From an uncultured Pseudomonadota bacterium (lineage in GTDB: Bacteria; Myxococcota_A; UBA796; UBA9615): a stretch of 13,409 nucleotides of DNA. This document shows positions 6,622 to 13,409 of the stretch, piece after piece. How positions within the stretch are numbered: position 1 is the first letter of the stretch; every line of letters begins with the position of its first letter. The stretch is from contig CALCXL010000711.1 in assembly GCA_937907595.1 (NCBI GenBank), positions 1 through 13,409 on the forward strand. The letters are read 5' to 3'. A program made the position numbers and the translations under genes. The notes beneath the pieces were generated by a model. That model saw only the letters and a list, made by a program, of their open reading frames with translations, was not told where the DNA came from and did no database searches.

Positions 6622-7701
6622 TCAGATGTTGTCCGAGCAGGCGATCGAGAAGGACCAGGGCCCGCGGTCGTCCAGCATCGCCTGCCCCTCACCGTCCTTC
6701 CACCAGATGACCGGCGTGTCCTTGGCGACCAGGGGCAGGTAGGGCAGCCGGCTGAGCGCGCTGGTGCGCGGCCCCCAGGACGCCAGGAGGTCGCAACCGA
6801 GGCGCGCGCCGTGGCGAACCGCCTCCACCCAGAGCTCCCGCTCAACCAGGGGGTTGGCCGCGACCAGGTCGGCGACCCAGAGCATGCGGCCCTTCTCCTC
6901 CTGGGAAGTCTTGTAGACCAGGAACCCCTTGAGCTTGCCCAGCCGACGATGCTCCACCAGGCCGTACCGGGGGTGGTCGGGGTTGTCGACGTAGCGGTGG
7001 TGCAGCCACTCGGGCGACCGGTCCAGGAAGTTGGAGGTTCGGTCCGTCAGCAGCGAGTTCATGCGCCCGTAGTCCTCGCCGAAGGTCAGCGGCACATGCA
7101 CGCAGCCGCCCCCACCCACGGGCAGTCGAGCGATCAGCCCGGCCGAGATGGGGTCGACGAGCGGGGTGAGGGGCCCCAGGGGCGACCCACGCTCGGAGCG
7201 CGACGCGACGGAACCCAGGCGGATCGGGACCACCCATCCCTTGATGTCCATGGTGGGGTGGGCGGGGAAGTCGAGCTTGCGCTCGTACCCGGGCAGGCTC
7301 TGGTCGTTGGGGGTCCCGTAGAAGAGCTTCACGCCCGCGGCTCGGGCGCGCTCGCGGGTGGCCTTCACCAGCGAGCCGAAGATCCCCTGCCGCCGGTAGT
7401 TGGAGTCCACGAAGGTGTCGCCGATCTCCGCCGCGTCTACCACCCGCCCGTTCCAGTGGATCCGCTTCCGGGTGACCGTCGTGGCCCCCGCGATCGTGTC
7501 GCCGTCCATCGCCAGGGACACGAAGCCCTTGCCGAAGGGGCCGCGGCTGAGCTTCCAGTGGTAGTAGTCGCCGCTGTGCGAGCGCCGGACGTCCCCGCCG
7601 GGGTTGAACTGGACCATGAACGCGCCGATCGCGTCCGCGGTTTCGCGGCTGAGGTCATCCTCGACCCGCAGGGTCCAGGTCGGTTTCGGGTGCTCGCCCA
7701 T
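6622..7701 (-). CDS. GNAT-fold N-acyltransferase of the polysaccharide locus
   Basis: The 359-residue product is a soluble, probably cytoplasmic acyl-CoA-dependent acyltransferase. The acetyl-CoA binding motif A is visible as AEIGDTFVDSNYRRQGIFGSLV (residues 91-112), with R103-R104-Q105-G106-x-x-G109 forming the pyrophosphate loop. FYGTPNDQSLPGYERKLDF (127-145) follows, as in other GNAT proteins where residues after motif A read 'chance/asn ... y.k.GF'. The second half (about 200-359) has EWLHHRYVDNPDHPRYGLVE (231-250) and an end of WSFSIACSDNI, and probably folds as a second GNAT-like half. The substrate is likely an amino sugar of the repeat unit, judging only from the neighbours. The ATG at 7701 is preferred because AGGAGG lies four bases upstream. 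A longer frame to 7776 would add 25 residues with no ribosome binding site. It is the first gene of a two-gene unit with the large Wzy-family gene. Confidence 0.85.
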   Translation of the reverse strand: MGEHPKPTWTLRVEDDLSRETADAIGAFMVQFNPGGDVRRSHSGDYYHWKLSRGPFGKGFVSLAMDGDTIAGATTVTRKRIHWNGRVVDAAEIGDTFVDSNYRRQGIFGSLVKATRERARAAGVKLFYGTPNDQSLPGYERKLDFPAHPTMDIKGWVVPIRLGSVASRSERGSPLGPLTPLVDPISAGLIARLPVGGGGCVHVPLTFGEDYGRMNSLLTDRTSNFLDRSPEWLHHRYVDNPDHPRYGLVEHRRLGKLKGFLVYKTSQEEKGRMLWVADLVAANPLVERELWVEAVRHGARLGCDLLASWGPRTSALSRLPYLPLVAKDTPVIWWKDGEGQAMLDDRGPWSFSIACSDNI

Positions 7702-7731
7702 GGGCCCTCCTGCAAGCGGCTTGTGCAGCGG

Positions 7732-7737
7732 AGCATA
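7732..7737 (-). promoter_or_regulatory. Putative -10 element for the acyltransferase/Wzy-family pair
   Basis: TATGCT on the - strand (7737-7732) lies 30 bases before the ATG at 7701 and four of its six bases match TATAAT. No clear -35 is seen. It is one of only two TA-containing sites in the 171-base divergent gap. Its position inside the longer open frame also supports the shorter start at 7701. Confidence 0.35.
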
Positions 7738-7819
7738 GTGCTCGGTCTCCGCCCCACGCCAGCGCTTCGCGGGCAATGTCCGGGATCGCCGGAGGGCGGG
7801 GAGAGGGCCGGTGTTGGCC

Positions 7820-7825
7820 TATAGT
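7820..7825 (+). promoter_or_regulatory. Putative -10 element for the deacetylase gene
   Basis: TATAGT (five of six bases matching TATAAT), preceded by GCC, lies 47 bases before the ATG at 7873. No -35 hexamer resembling TTGACA is seen 16-18 bases upstream, so the promoter may rely on an activator or another sigma factor. Confidence 0.4.
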
Positions 7826-7872
7826 CGGGCGACGTCCGGCCCCGAATCCGGACCGCAGGAGGGCGCTCTGCC

Positions 7873-8646
7873 ATGGCCTTTGCGACGCTGATGTACCACG
7901 ACGTGATCGACGGCTCGGGCGAGTACGACGTGTCCCCCGCGCAGCTCCTGGAGCACATGCGGTGGCTCGACGGCGAGGGCTACGTCGCCGAGAGCGCGGC
8001 CGCCGCCCGGGCCCGGCTGGAGCGCGGCGATGCGCTGCCCGAGCGCTACGTCGTACTGACCTTCGACGACGGCTTCCGGTCGTTCCTGCGCGCGGCCGAG
8101 GTCGTCAACCGCTTCGGCTTCTCGGCGTCGTTCTTCCTGACCCGCGATCTCTGTCAGGAGCGGGCCGACCACCTGGATCCGGCGGAGGTCCGCGAGCTGT
8201 CGGAGCTGGGCGACGTGGGCGGCCACGGCACCACCCACAGCATGCTCAGCAAGCTGCCCAGGGAGCAGGCTCGGGCGGAGCTGCGGGAGGCGCGGGAGTG
8301 GATCCAGCAGACCACGGGCAAGGCCGCCACGACCATGAGCGCGCCCCAGGGAGGGATCGATCGCAACGTGGTGCGGATGGCGCGGGAGGAGGGCTACGCG
8401 GTCATCGGCAACAGCCGGGAGTGGCCCAACCGCGGACCGCAAGTGCTGTCCAGCGGCGTGCTCCATCGGGTCCCGGTGCTGCGAAGCCACAGCCTGGATC
8501 ACGTCAAGCGCATCGTTTCCCTCGAGCCCCGCTTCTACGCCCGCCGCGGAGCGCGCTTCCTGCTGCGGGAGGCGCTGTGGACGGTGATGAACGAGGAGCA
8601 GGTCAACCGGTTGGCGCGGCTCCGCAAGCGCCTGATCCCCCAGTAG
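7873..8646 (+). CDS. Polysaccharide deacetylase (NodB/CE4 fold), no signal peptide, variant motif 3
   Basis: The 257-residue protein should remove acetyl groups from N-acetylated sugars. It opens directly with MAFATLMYHDV, the usual first strand of the NodB fold, with no signal peptide or membrane anchor, so it probably acts in the cytoplasm on nucleotide- or lipid-linked sugars. Motif 1 is VLTFDDG (61-67) with Asp65 and Asp66. Motif 2 is GGHGTTHS (116-123) with metal ligands His118 and His122. At the motif 3 position the sequence reads MSAPQGGIDRNV (155-166), lacking the Arg and Tyr of the classical RxPY. LHRVPVLRSHS (197-207) may supply the late motif. The start has AGGAGG ten bases upstream (7857-7862). 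It is divergent from the acyltransferase pair and converges on the flippase with 24 bases between the stops. Deacetylase activity is likely given the intact metal ligands, but the changed motif 3 leaves the substrate or chemistry less certain. Confidence 0.9.
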   Translation: MAFATLMYHDVIDGSGEYDVSPAQLLEHMRWLDGEGYVAESAAAARARLERGDALPERYVVLTFDDGFRSFLRAAEVVNRFGFSASFFLTRDLCQERADHLDPAEVRELSELGDVGGHGTTHSMLSKLPREQARAELREAREWIQQTTGKAATTMSAPQGGIDRNVVRMAREEGYAVIGNSREWPNRGPQVLSSGVLHRVPVLRSHSLDHVKRIVSLEPRFYARRGARFLLREALWTVMNEEQVNRLARLRKRLIPQ

Positions 8647-8670
8647 CGAGCCTCGCGTGGGCGCCGGCCC

Positions 8671-9948
8671 TCAGGCCTTCGGGGCCCGCCAGAAGCTGAA
8701 CCACGGCATCTTCACCAGGCGCGCGCCGAAGAACCAGGAGATCAGGAACGCCAGGAAGAAGCCCGCGGAGCTCGACCAGGCCGCGCCGTACATGCCGTAG
8801 CGGGGGATGAGGATCAGGTTGAGCGACACGTTTGTGATCGCGGCCGCGACCGAGGCGATGGACAGCAGGCCCGTGCGCTTCGAGAAGTACACGTAGTTGA
8901 CCATCGTCACCTGCATGCCGTGGAACGCGAACGCGAGCACCAGCCAGGGAAGCAGCTCCCCGGCCCGCTGGAAGTCGTCGCCCAGGTACACCGCCACGAA
9001 GGGGGGCCCCAGGAGGTAGCTCACGCCCACCAGGCAGAGCAGGAAGGCGAAGTACAGGTAGGTGCCGACGACGATCGTGCGCTTCTTCGCGTTGGCCTCG
9101 TCCGCCAGCTGCGCGAACAGCCAGGGCATGAAGGCCTTGTCCACCGACGTGATCACCAGGAAGATCGCCAGGCCCACCTGGAACGCCGTCGTGTAGACCC
9201 CGGCGTCGGCGAAGTCGACCATCTTGGCCAGCATCACCCGGTCGCTCATTCCGATGAACACGGTGGCGATGATGTGCGGGATCAGCGGCACCCCGAACCG
9301 AAAGGCGTCGTGCGCGTAGGCCCGCTTCGGCGGCCAGCCGAGCAGCTTCAGCTTCCGCAGGAACGTCAGGGCGATCGGGTAGAACAGCGCCAGGCTCACC
9401 ACGTGGCCCAGCAGCAGCCCGCGCCAGCCCAGGCCCCAGACCATCACCAGCGCGAGGGTGAGCCCACCCGTGATCCCCGACTCCGAGATCCGCATCGCGC
9501 CGAAGGCCAGGGGCCAATTCTTCATTTGAAGCATGGCCAGCAGGACGGTCAGGTGAGTCCGGAAGAACCCGCCGAGCACCGCCACCGGCAGCCACATCGC
9601 AGGGAAGCCGATGAACTCGCCCACCGGCCGGCGGGTGAGCAGCACCAGGAGCAGGACGATGGTGGTCGTCATGCTGATGAGCACGATGGCGCTGGTCACG
9701 TAGCGCGCGATGTCGATCTTGGGATCGACGAAGGCCCTCGAGGTGGACCGCTCGATGGTCAGCGCCGCGAAGGGCACCAGCATGTTCACGGCCGAGATGT
9801 AGACCCCGTACACCCCGTAGTCGTCGGCGGTGACGGCGGCCGTGATCAGCGGCAGGAGCAGGAAGGGCACCAGCGCGTTGAAGGCGTTGGCGACCGTGTA
9901 CGCCCCGGCGGCGCGGAAGAGCTTCAGGACTGGGTTCTGCGTGCTCAT
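8671..9948 (-). CDS. Wzx-type lipid-linked oligosaccharide flippase (polysaccharide biosynthesis/MOP superfamily)
   Basis: The 425-residue inner-membrane protein has about twelve to fourteen hydrophobic segments and should move undecaprenyl-linked repeat units to the periplasmic face. The N-terminus (residues 11-66, with AGAYTVANAFNALVPFLLLP and DDYGVYGVYISAVNML) is typical of the polysaccharide-transport family. The mid-protein motif FGVPLIPH...GMSDRVMLAK (218-242) and the late motif NLILIPRYGMYGAAWSS (377-393) are both present. Length is normal and there is no break. The ATG at 9948 has no recognisable Shine-Dalgarno sequence in its GC-only leader. A TACAAT lies 16 bases upstream, so the leader may be under ten bases. 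It is transcribed alone, divergent from the large secreted repeat protein and convergent with the deacetylase. Confidence 0.93.
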   Translation of the reverse strand: MSTQNPVLKLFRAAGAYTVANAFNALVPFLLLPLITAAVTADDYGVYGVYISAVNMLVPFAALTIERSTSRAFVDPKIDIARYVTSAIVLISMTTTIVLLLVLLTRRPVGEFIGFPAMWLPVAVLGGFFRTHLTVLLAMLQMKNWPLAFGAMRISESGITGGLTLALVMVWGLGWRGLLLGHVVSLALFYPIALTFLRKLKLLGWPPKRAYAHDAFRFGVPLIPHIIATVFIGMSDRVMLAKMVDFADAGVYTTAFQVGLAIFLVITSVDKAFMPWLFAQLADEANAKKRTIVVGTYLYFAFLLCLVGVSYLLGPPFVAVYLGDDFQRAGELLPWLVLAFAFHGMQVTMVNYVYFSKRTGLLSIASVAAAITNVSLNLILIPRYGMYGAAWSSSAGFFLAFLISWFFGARLVKMPWFSFWRAPKA

Positions 9949-9964
9949 GGGGCCGGCGGCGCGG

Positions 9965-9970
9965 ATTGTA
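9965..9970 (-). promoter_or_regulatory. Putative -10 element for the flippase gene
   Basis: TACAAT on the - strand (9970-9965) matches five of six bases of TATAAT and lies 16 bases before the ATG at 9948. That predicts a leader of roughly nine bases, too short for a normal ribosome binding site, and none is visible. No -35 hexamer is obvious. Confidence 0.4.
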
Positions 9971-10033
9971 GAGGGAAGGGCCGGCCGACGCGCTGCCGGA
10001 CCCCGCGGGGTCGGCGAGCGGGCCTCGATCCGC

Positions 10034-10062
10034 TGGCCACTGCCCGGGAACGCGCCTACTCT
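10034..10062 (+). promoter_or_regulatory. Putative promoter for the large secreted repeat protein
   Basis: TGGCCA (10034-10039) and TACTCT (10057-10062) are separated by 17 bases, with four and three consensus matches. The -10-like hexamer is preceded by GCC and ends 30 bases before the GTG at 10093. This and the site at 9965-9970 are the only TA-containing places in the 144-base divergent gap. Confidence 0.3.
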
Positions 10063-10092
10063 CTCCTCAACTCAAGACCGGACGGGGTGGAC

Positions 10093-13000
10093 GTGAATCA
10101 GTCAATTGCAGGCCGCATTGCGGCGGTGGTCGGGACGCTCGGGTTGCTGGCGGCCTTGCCGGCTCTGGCCGATTGGGGTTTCCGGCGCGGGGACGTCGAA
10201 TCCAGCAACCGCCAGGCGGTGCCCGCGGACCTTCCGGACCCTCCCGGCATCAGCCTCATCCTCGAGTCGGAGCTCCGCGAGATCCCGAGCCAGCGCATCT
10301 ACCTGGACGCTGACGCGGACGGCGACGTGGAGGTGCTGATGCCCTTCCGCGGCTCGCTGGGCCTCTTCGACCCCGAGATCGAAGGCTTCCTGTGGACCTC
10401 CCCGGTCGTCGGCATCGACCAGCTGGTGGGGGTCGGTGACTTCGACGGGGACGGCAACGCCTCGGAGGTCCTGACCACCGCGTCGGGCGTGGGCGGGGGC
10501 CTGTACGTCATCGACCTGGTGTCCGGCGGTCTGATCGGGTCGGTCACGGACCTGTTCGACCGCACCGGGGTGAACGCCGACGAGACGACGCTGTTCGACT
10601 TCGACGGCGACGGGGCCGCGGAGATCGTCTTCGGCGCCCGCACCTCCAACATCGACCGGCTGTGGGTGGCGTCCTTCGATCTCGGCTACGGCAGCTACTC
10701 CCTCGTGGAGCTGACCTACCCCGGCTACAACAACTTCACCCCGCCCCGCGCGGGCATCCTCTTCCCGAACGGGGAGACCGGCATCGTCCTGCAGCAGGGC
10801 TACTACATGACCGCCTGGATGAGCTGCGACCCGCTGGACAGCGGCGCCACCTGCGACCCCCAGACCGGCGCCCTCTGCTTCTGCGACCAGGGAAGCACCG
10901 ACTTCCTGTACCCCAACGGCCTGTTCCCCACGGGCATGGTCGTGGACGTGGACGGCGACGGCGACGACGAGATGGTGGAGGCGGTCTCCCTCCCGCCCCA
11001 CGCCAAGGCGGTCGCGCTGATGGACTTCGAGTTCGGCTTCCCGGCCGGCGTGATCGACGGCGACGCGGCCCGCATCTGGCTGTGGGACCACACCGCCCAG
11101 GTCCCCCAGGTCCAGATCGCGCCCATGAGCACGCCGCCGGTGGACCTGGACGGCGACGGCGACCTGGACGTGGTCGTCAACTTCGCGAACAACGGCACCG
11201 GCGAGGTCGACCGCACCGGTGCGCCGGCCGACGACGGGCTGGACCTGGTCGGCGACGTGGGCGTGGTGGTCTACGACGGCCCCGGGGGCGATGTGCTCTT
11301 GACGCTCCCCGGCGCGTTCGCCTGGGGGGTCGAGGACCTGGACGGCGACGGCACCCCGGAGATCATCACGTCCCCGGTGACCGCCTGGGAGTTCGGACCG
11401 GGCGCCTCGGGCCTGCAGCTGACCTGCACCCCCACCTGCACCGGCACCACGGTGTGGACGGACGCCGCGGCGAGCCTGGGCGCCGAACTGAGCCTGCTGA
11501 CCGGCGTGGGGCTCCCCATCCCGAAGTTGGCCCTGGTCCAGGCGGACGGCGATCCGGAGCGGGAGCTGGTGCTCTACGGGCCCACGGGACCGCAGCTGGT
11601 GGAGCCCGACGGAGCGGGGGGCCTGACCCTGCTCGCGTCGGTGGCCCTGCCCGACGGCTACCTCCTGGACGGGACCGCCGACGAGGGGCTGATGGTGCTG
11701 GAGGACACCCTGGTCCAGAGCTTCGACGCCAGCCTGGGCGCGACCAGCGTGCCGGTGGAGGTACCACCGCAGGGCGGGCCGGTCTGGCGGTCCTTCCTGG
11801 CCACGCCCTCGGGCCCCGCGGTCACCACCGTGGAGCGGGTGGCGATGTGGGACGACGGCGCGCCGCAGTCCTTCGAGTTCGGCGGCGACGTGGCCTTCTC
11901 CCAGGACCTGGACGCCGACGGCGCCATGGACGTGCTGTCCTTCGCCAACCCCGGGATCGAAGACGCGGACCAGCTGCGCATCCGCCGGCATGAGTGGGAC
12001 GACTCCACGGGCACCTTCGCCCTGCAGTGGGAGCTGCTCTCCGAGAGCGTGGTGGGGCTGGAAGGCGCCCTCGGCGGCGGCTCCATCCACTGGGCGCCGG
12101 GCAACTTCAACGGGGCGGGCGCGCGCGACGTCGCCTTCGGAGGCACCCGCGACGGGCTTGTTCATGTGTTCCTGCTGGACGGCGACTCGGGCGCGCTGCT
12201 CGACACCCTGGAGCCCTCGGGACCCGCGGCCACCCAGACGGCGTTCCGGCCTGCGGACGTGGTCGACGCCGCCGGGCTGGCAGGCACCGACGGGATCGAC
12301 GACATCCTGTTCATGGGCCGATCCCGGCTGGAGGTCCTCTCCCAGGGGCACGCCGCCCCGTTGAGCTGGCAGGACCTGCAGATCTACGGCTACCTCGGCG
12401 CCTGGGCGGACCTGGACGGCGACGGCCTGGCCGACCTGTTCACCGCGCTCAGCGCCGCGGGCATCAACGACGGCGAGGCGCTCACGATGGCCTCGGGCAC
12501 CCCGGCCCCGCTCTGGGGCACCGTGGACATGGGGCCCATCACCGGCACCCCGGACTTGCTCTCCTTCTCCGCCCTGGACGGCGCGCCCGGCATGGACGTG
12601 CTGTACCTCAACGGCGACGGCTCCCTGACGGCCCGGTCCGGCGCCACCGGGGCGATGATCGCGGGCTACCCCACCTGGATGGACGGCGGGATCCTGCTGG
12701 CCTCCGAGCCGGCCGTGGTGGACGTGCCCACGTCGCTGGTGGTCCTGGACGTGGACGACGACGGCTACGAGGAGGCGGTGATCGGCACCCGCAGAGGCTG
12801 GGTCTACGCCCTGGACCTCAACCCGGCCGAGGTGGGCGCCCCGTCGATCCGCTGGGCCGTGCAGGTCCCGGCCGGCGTGGTCAACATCGGCGCGGCAGAC
12901 AGCGACGCCGACGGCTACAGCGAGGTCGTGCTGTCCGTGAACGACGGCACGGTCCTGGTGCTGGACCTGGCCGCCGTGGGCCTGGACATCACCGGCCCGG

Positions 13001-13409
13001 CGCCCACCCCCTGCTACGGCGAGTCCGCCATCCAGATCTCGGGCAGCGCCCAGGGCCTGACCACGGTCAACCTGTACGCCAACGGCGTGTTGAACGCCGA
13101 GGACATCGACGCGACGAGCGGCAGCTGGAGCGGCACGGTGCAGCTGAGCACGGCAGGGACCTACTCGATCCGGGCCGACGGCTTCGACGCCGGCGGAGCC
13201 CTGGTGGCGGTGGCCTTCTCGGAGATCCTGTTCGAGGGCGACATCGACGGCGACGGCACCACGGAGTGTGGCGGCGACTGCGAGCCGACGGACCCCTCGG
13301 TGGGGCCCCTGCTGGACGAGGTCTGCGACGACGGCATCGATCAGGACTGCGACGGCCTGGACGAGGCCTGCCCGCCGGTGGACGACGACGACAGCGCCGA
13401 CGACGACGA
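10093..13409 (+). CDS. Large secreted FG-GAP/VCBS-type calcium-motif repeat protein with Ig-like region, MopE-like cysteine motif and Asp-rich linker (3' truncated)
   Basis: A single frame runs open for 1105 codons to the window edge with no stop. A signal peptide is clear (Arg8, hydrophobic core 9-22, ALA26 before Asp27), so the protein is exported. Eleven DxDxDG-type calcium-binding loops, typical of FG-GAP/VCBS beta-propeller blades, begin at residues 72, 116, 169, 285, 351, 415, 605, 773, 886, 936 and 1050 (for example DLDGDGDLDV at 351). Extra cysteines occur at 245, 254, 262, 264 and at 445, 449, probably in disulfide-closed loops. Residues about 971-1048 look like a bacterial Ig-like domain (LTTVNLYANG, STAGTYSIRADG). 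Residues 1050-1093 form a MopE-like calcium/cysteine motif (C1059, C1063, C1078, C1086, C1093; CDDGIDQDCDGLDEAC). An acidic linker DDDDSADDD follows. The start is the GTG at 10093 or the in-frame GTG at 10087; both have poor ribosome binding sites. A C-terminal surface-sorting segment may follow outside the window. Role unknown; adhesion or matrix binding is a guess. Confidence 0.88.
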   Translation, partial: MNQSIAGRIAAVVGTLGLLAALPALADWGFRRGDVESSNRQAVPADLPDPPGISLILESELREIPSQRIYLDADADGDVEVLMPFRGSLGLFDPEIEGFLWTSPVVGIDQLVGVGDFDGDGNASEVLTTASGVGGGLYVIDLVSGGLIGSVTDLFDRTGVNADETTLFDFDGDGAAEIVFGARTSNIDRLWVASFDLGYGSYSLVELTYPGYNNFTPPRAGILFPNGETGIVLQQGYYMTAWMSCDPLDSGATCDPQTGALCFCDQGSTDFLYPNGLFPTGMVVDVDGDGDDEMVEAVSLPPHAKAVALMDFEFGFPAGVIDGDAARIWLWDHTAQVPQVQIAPMSTPPVDLDGDGDLDVVVNFANNGTGEVDRTGAPADDGLDLVGDVGVVVYDGPGGDVLLTLPGAFAWGVEDLDGDGTPEIITSPVTAWEFGPGASGLQLTCTPTCTGTTVWTDAAASLGAELSLLTGVGLPIPKLALVQADGDPERELVLYGPTGPQLVEPDGAGGLTLLASVALPDGYLLDGTADEGLMVLEDTLVQSFDASLGATSVPVEVPPQGGPVWRSFLATPSGPAVTTVERVAMWDDGAPQSFEFGGDVAFSQDLDADGAMDVLSFANPGIEDADQLRIRRHEWDDSTGTFALQWELLSESVVGLEGALGGGSIHWAPGNFNGAGARDVAFGGTRDGLVHVFLLDGDSGALLDTLEPSGPAATQTAFRPADVVDAAGLAGTDGIDDILFMGRSRLEVLSQGHAAPLSWQDLQIYGYLGAWADLDGDGLADLFTALSAAGINDGEALTMASGTPAPLWGTVDMGPITGTPDLLSFSALDGAPGMDVLYLNGDGSLTARSGATGAMIAGYPTWMDGGILLASEPAVVDVPTSLVVLDVDDDGYEEAVIGTRRGWVYALDLNPAEVGAPSIRWAVQVPAGVVNIGAADSDADGYSEVVLSVNDGTVLVLDLAAVGLDITGPAPTPCYGESAIQISGSAQGLTTVNLYANGVLNAEDIDATSGSWSGTVQLSTAGTYSIRADGFDAGGALVAVAFSEILFEGDIDGDGTTECGGDCEPTDPSVGPLLDEVCDDGIDQDCDGLDEACPPVDDDDSADDD
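11143..12426 (+). repeat. Exact 18-base direct repeats encoding DLDGDG calcium loops
   Basis: The sequence GACCTGGACGGCGACGGC occurs identically at 11143-11160, 11335-11352 and 12409-12426, each time in frame as DLDGDG. Other copies in the gene differ by a base or two (for example GACGTGGACGGCGACGGC at 10945). The identity reflects constrained residues plus extreme codon bias. It could still allow slippage or recombination between blades. Confidence 0.7.

Noticed and set aside
4253..6742. An 829-codon open frame on the + strand opposite the large Wzy-family gene
   Set aside because: Composition is Gln/Gly/Arg/His-rich without domains or hydrophobic segments. It overlaps a clear membrane protein on the other strand and part of the next gene.
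4815..6845. A 676-codon - strand frame overlapping the large Wzy-family gene in another phase
   Set aside because: It is an out-of-frame Gly/Pro/Arg-rich shadow. The accepted frame has membrane helices and the His-containing polymerase loop.
7702..7776. Extended N-terminus (25 extra residues) for the acyltransferase
   Set aside because: It has no ribosome binding site, it contains the likely -10 element, and the ATG at 7701 has AGGAGG just upstream.
8661..8690. GGCC-rich dyads at the deacetylase/flippase convergence as a bidirectional terminator
   Set aside because: The possible stems are short, overlap the flippase coding end, and lack T-runs. Such dyads are expected at this GC content.
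10102..12351. A 749-codon open frame on the - strand opposite the large secreted protein
   Set aside because: Its translation is a low-complexity Gly/Val/His/Arg/Gln/Asp mix caused by reading the GAC/GGC-rich calcium-loop codons backwards. The + strand frame has a signal peptide and ordered domains.
11143..12426. Repeated 18-mers as a CRISPR-like or mobile repeat
   Set aside because: They are irregularly spaced (192 and 1074 bases apart), in frame, and encode a known type of calcium loop, so coding constraint explains them.

Overview
The window is about 70% GC by eye, and codon third positions in the coding frames are almost all G or C. It holds eight complete or nearly complete protein genes and one gene tail. 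They are tightly packed, with no intergenic stretch above about 170 bases. I see no RNA genes, mobile elements or CRISPR arrays. The last gene combines an FG-GAP/VCBS-type calcium-motif array, a MopE-like cysteine motif and an Asp-rich 'DDDDSADDD' linker. With the high GC content, this points to a Myxococcota-like (former Deltaproteobacteria) bacterium. That placement is an inference from style, not from a marker gene.

Layout: the tail of an unidentified + strand gene (1-97) converges on a - strand pair. The pair is an O-antigen ligase/Wzy-family membrane protein (2144 to 762) followed by a short outer-membrane polysaccharide export lipoprotein (718 to 119). Divergent from it is a membrane-anchored FlaA1/WbpM/PglF-type nucleotide-sugar 4,6-dehydratase (2261-4189, +). 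This converges on a second - strand pair: a GNAT-fold acyltransferase (7701 to 6622) translationally coupled to a second, larger Wzy/O-antigen ligase-family protein with a C-terminal TPR-like region (6619 to 4241). Divergent from that pair is a NodB-type polysaccharide deacetylase without a signal peptide (7873-8646, +). It converges on a Wzx-type flippase (9948 to 8671, -). Divergent from the flippase is a very large secreted protein (10093 to beyond 13409, +) that is still open at the window edge.

Together, seven of the genes form part of a Wzx/Wzy-dependent exopolysaccharide or O-antigen locus. The dehydratase would make a 4-keto-6-deoxy sugar nucleotide, or a diacetamido-sugar precursor. 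The GNAT protein and the deacetylase would tailor the N- or O-acylation of the glycan. Wzx would flip the lipid-linked repeat unit, one or both Wzy-family proteins would polymerise or ligate it, and the OPX lipoprotein would serve export through the outer membrane. Glycosyltransferases, an initiating phosphoglycosyl transferase and a co-polymerase/tyrosine kinase (Wzc) are not in the window and presumably lie outside it.

The genes alternate in strand, so this is not one operon. Each of the three divergent intergenic regions contains exactly two TA-bearing sites, one facing each gene at 16-47 bases from its start. I read these as paired -10 elements. I do not see an unambiguously new biological system. 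The points most worth a second look are the large secreted repeat protein beside the flippase, the two Wzy-family proteins in one locus, the variant deacetylase, and the promoter architecture.
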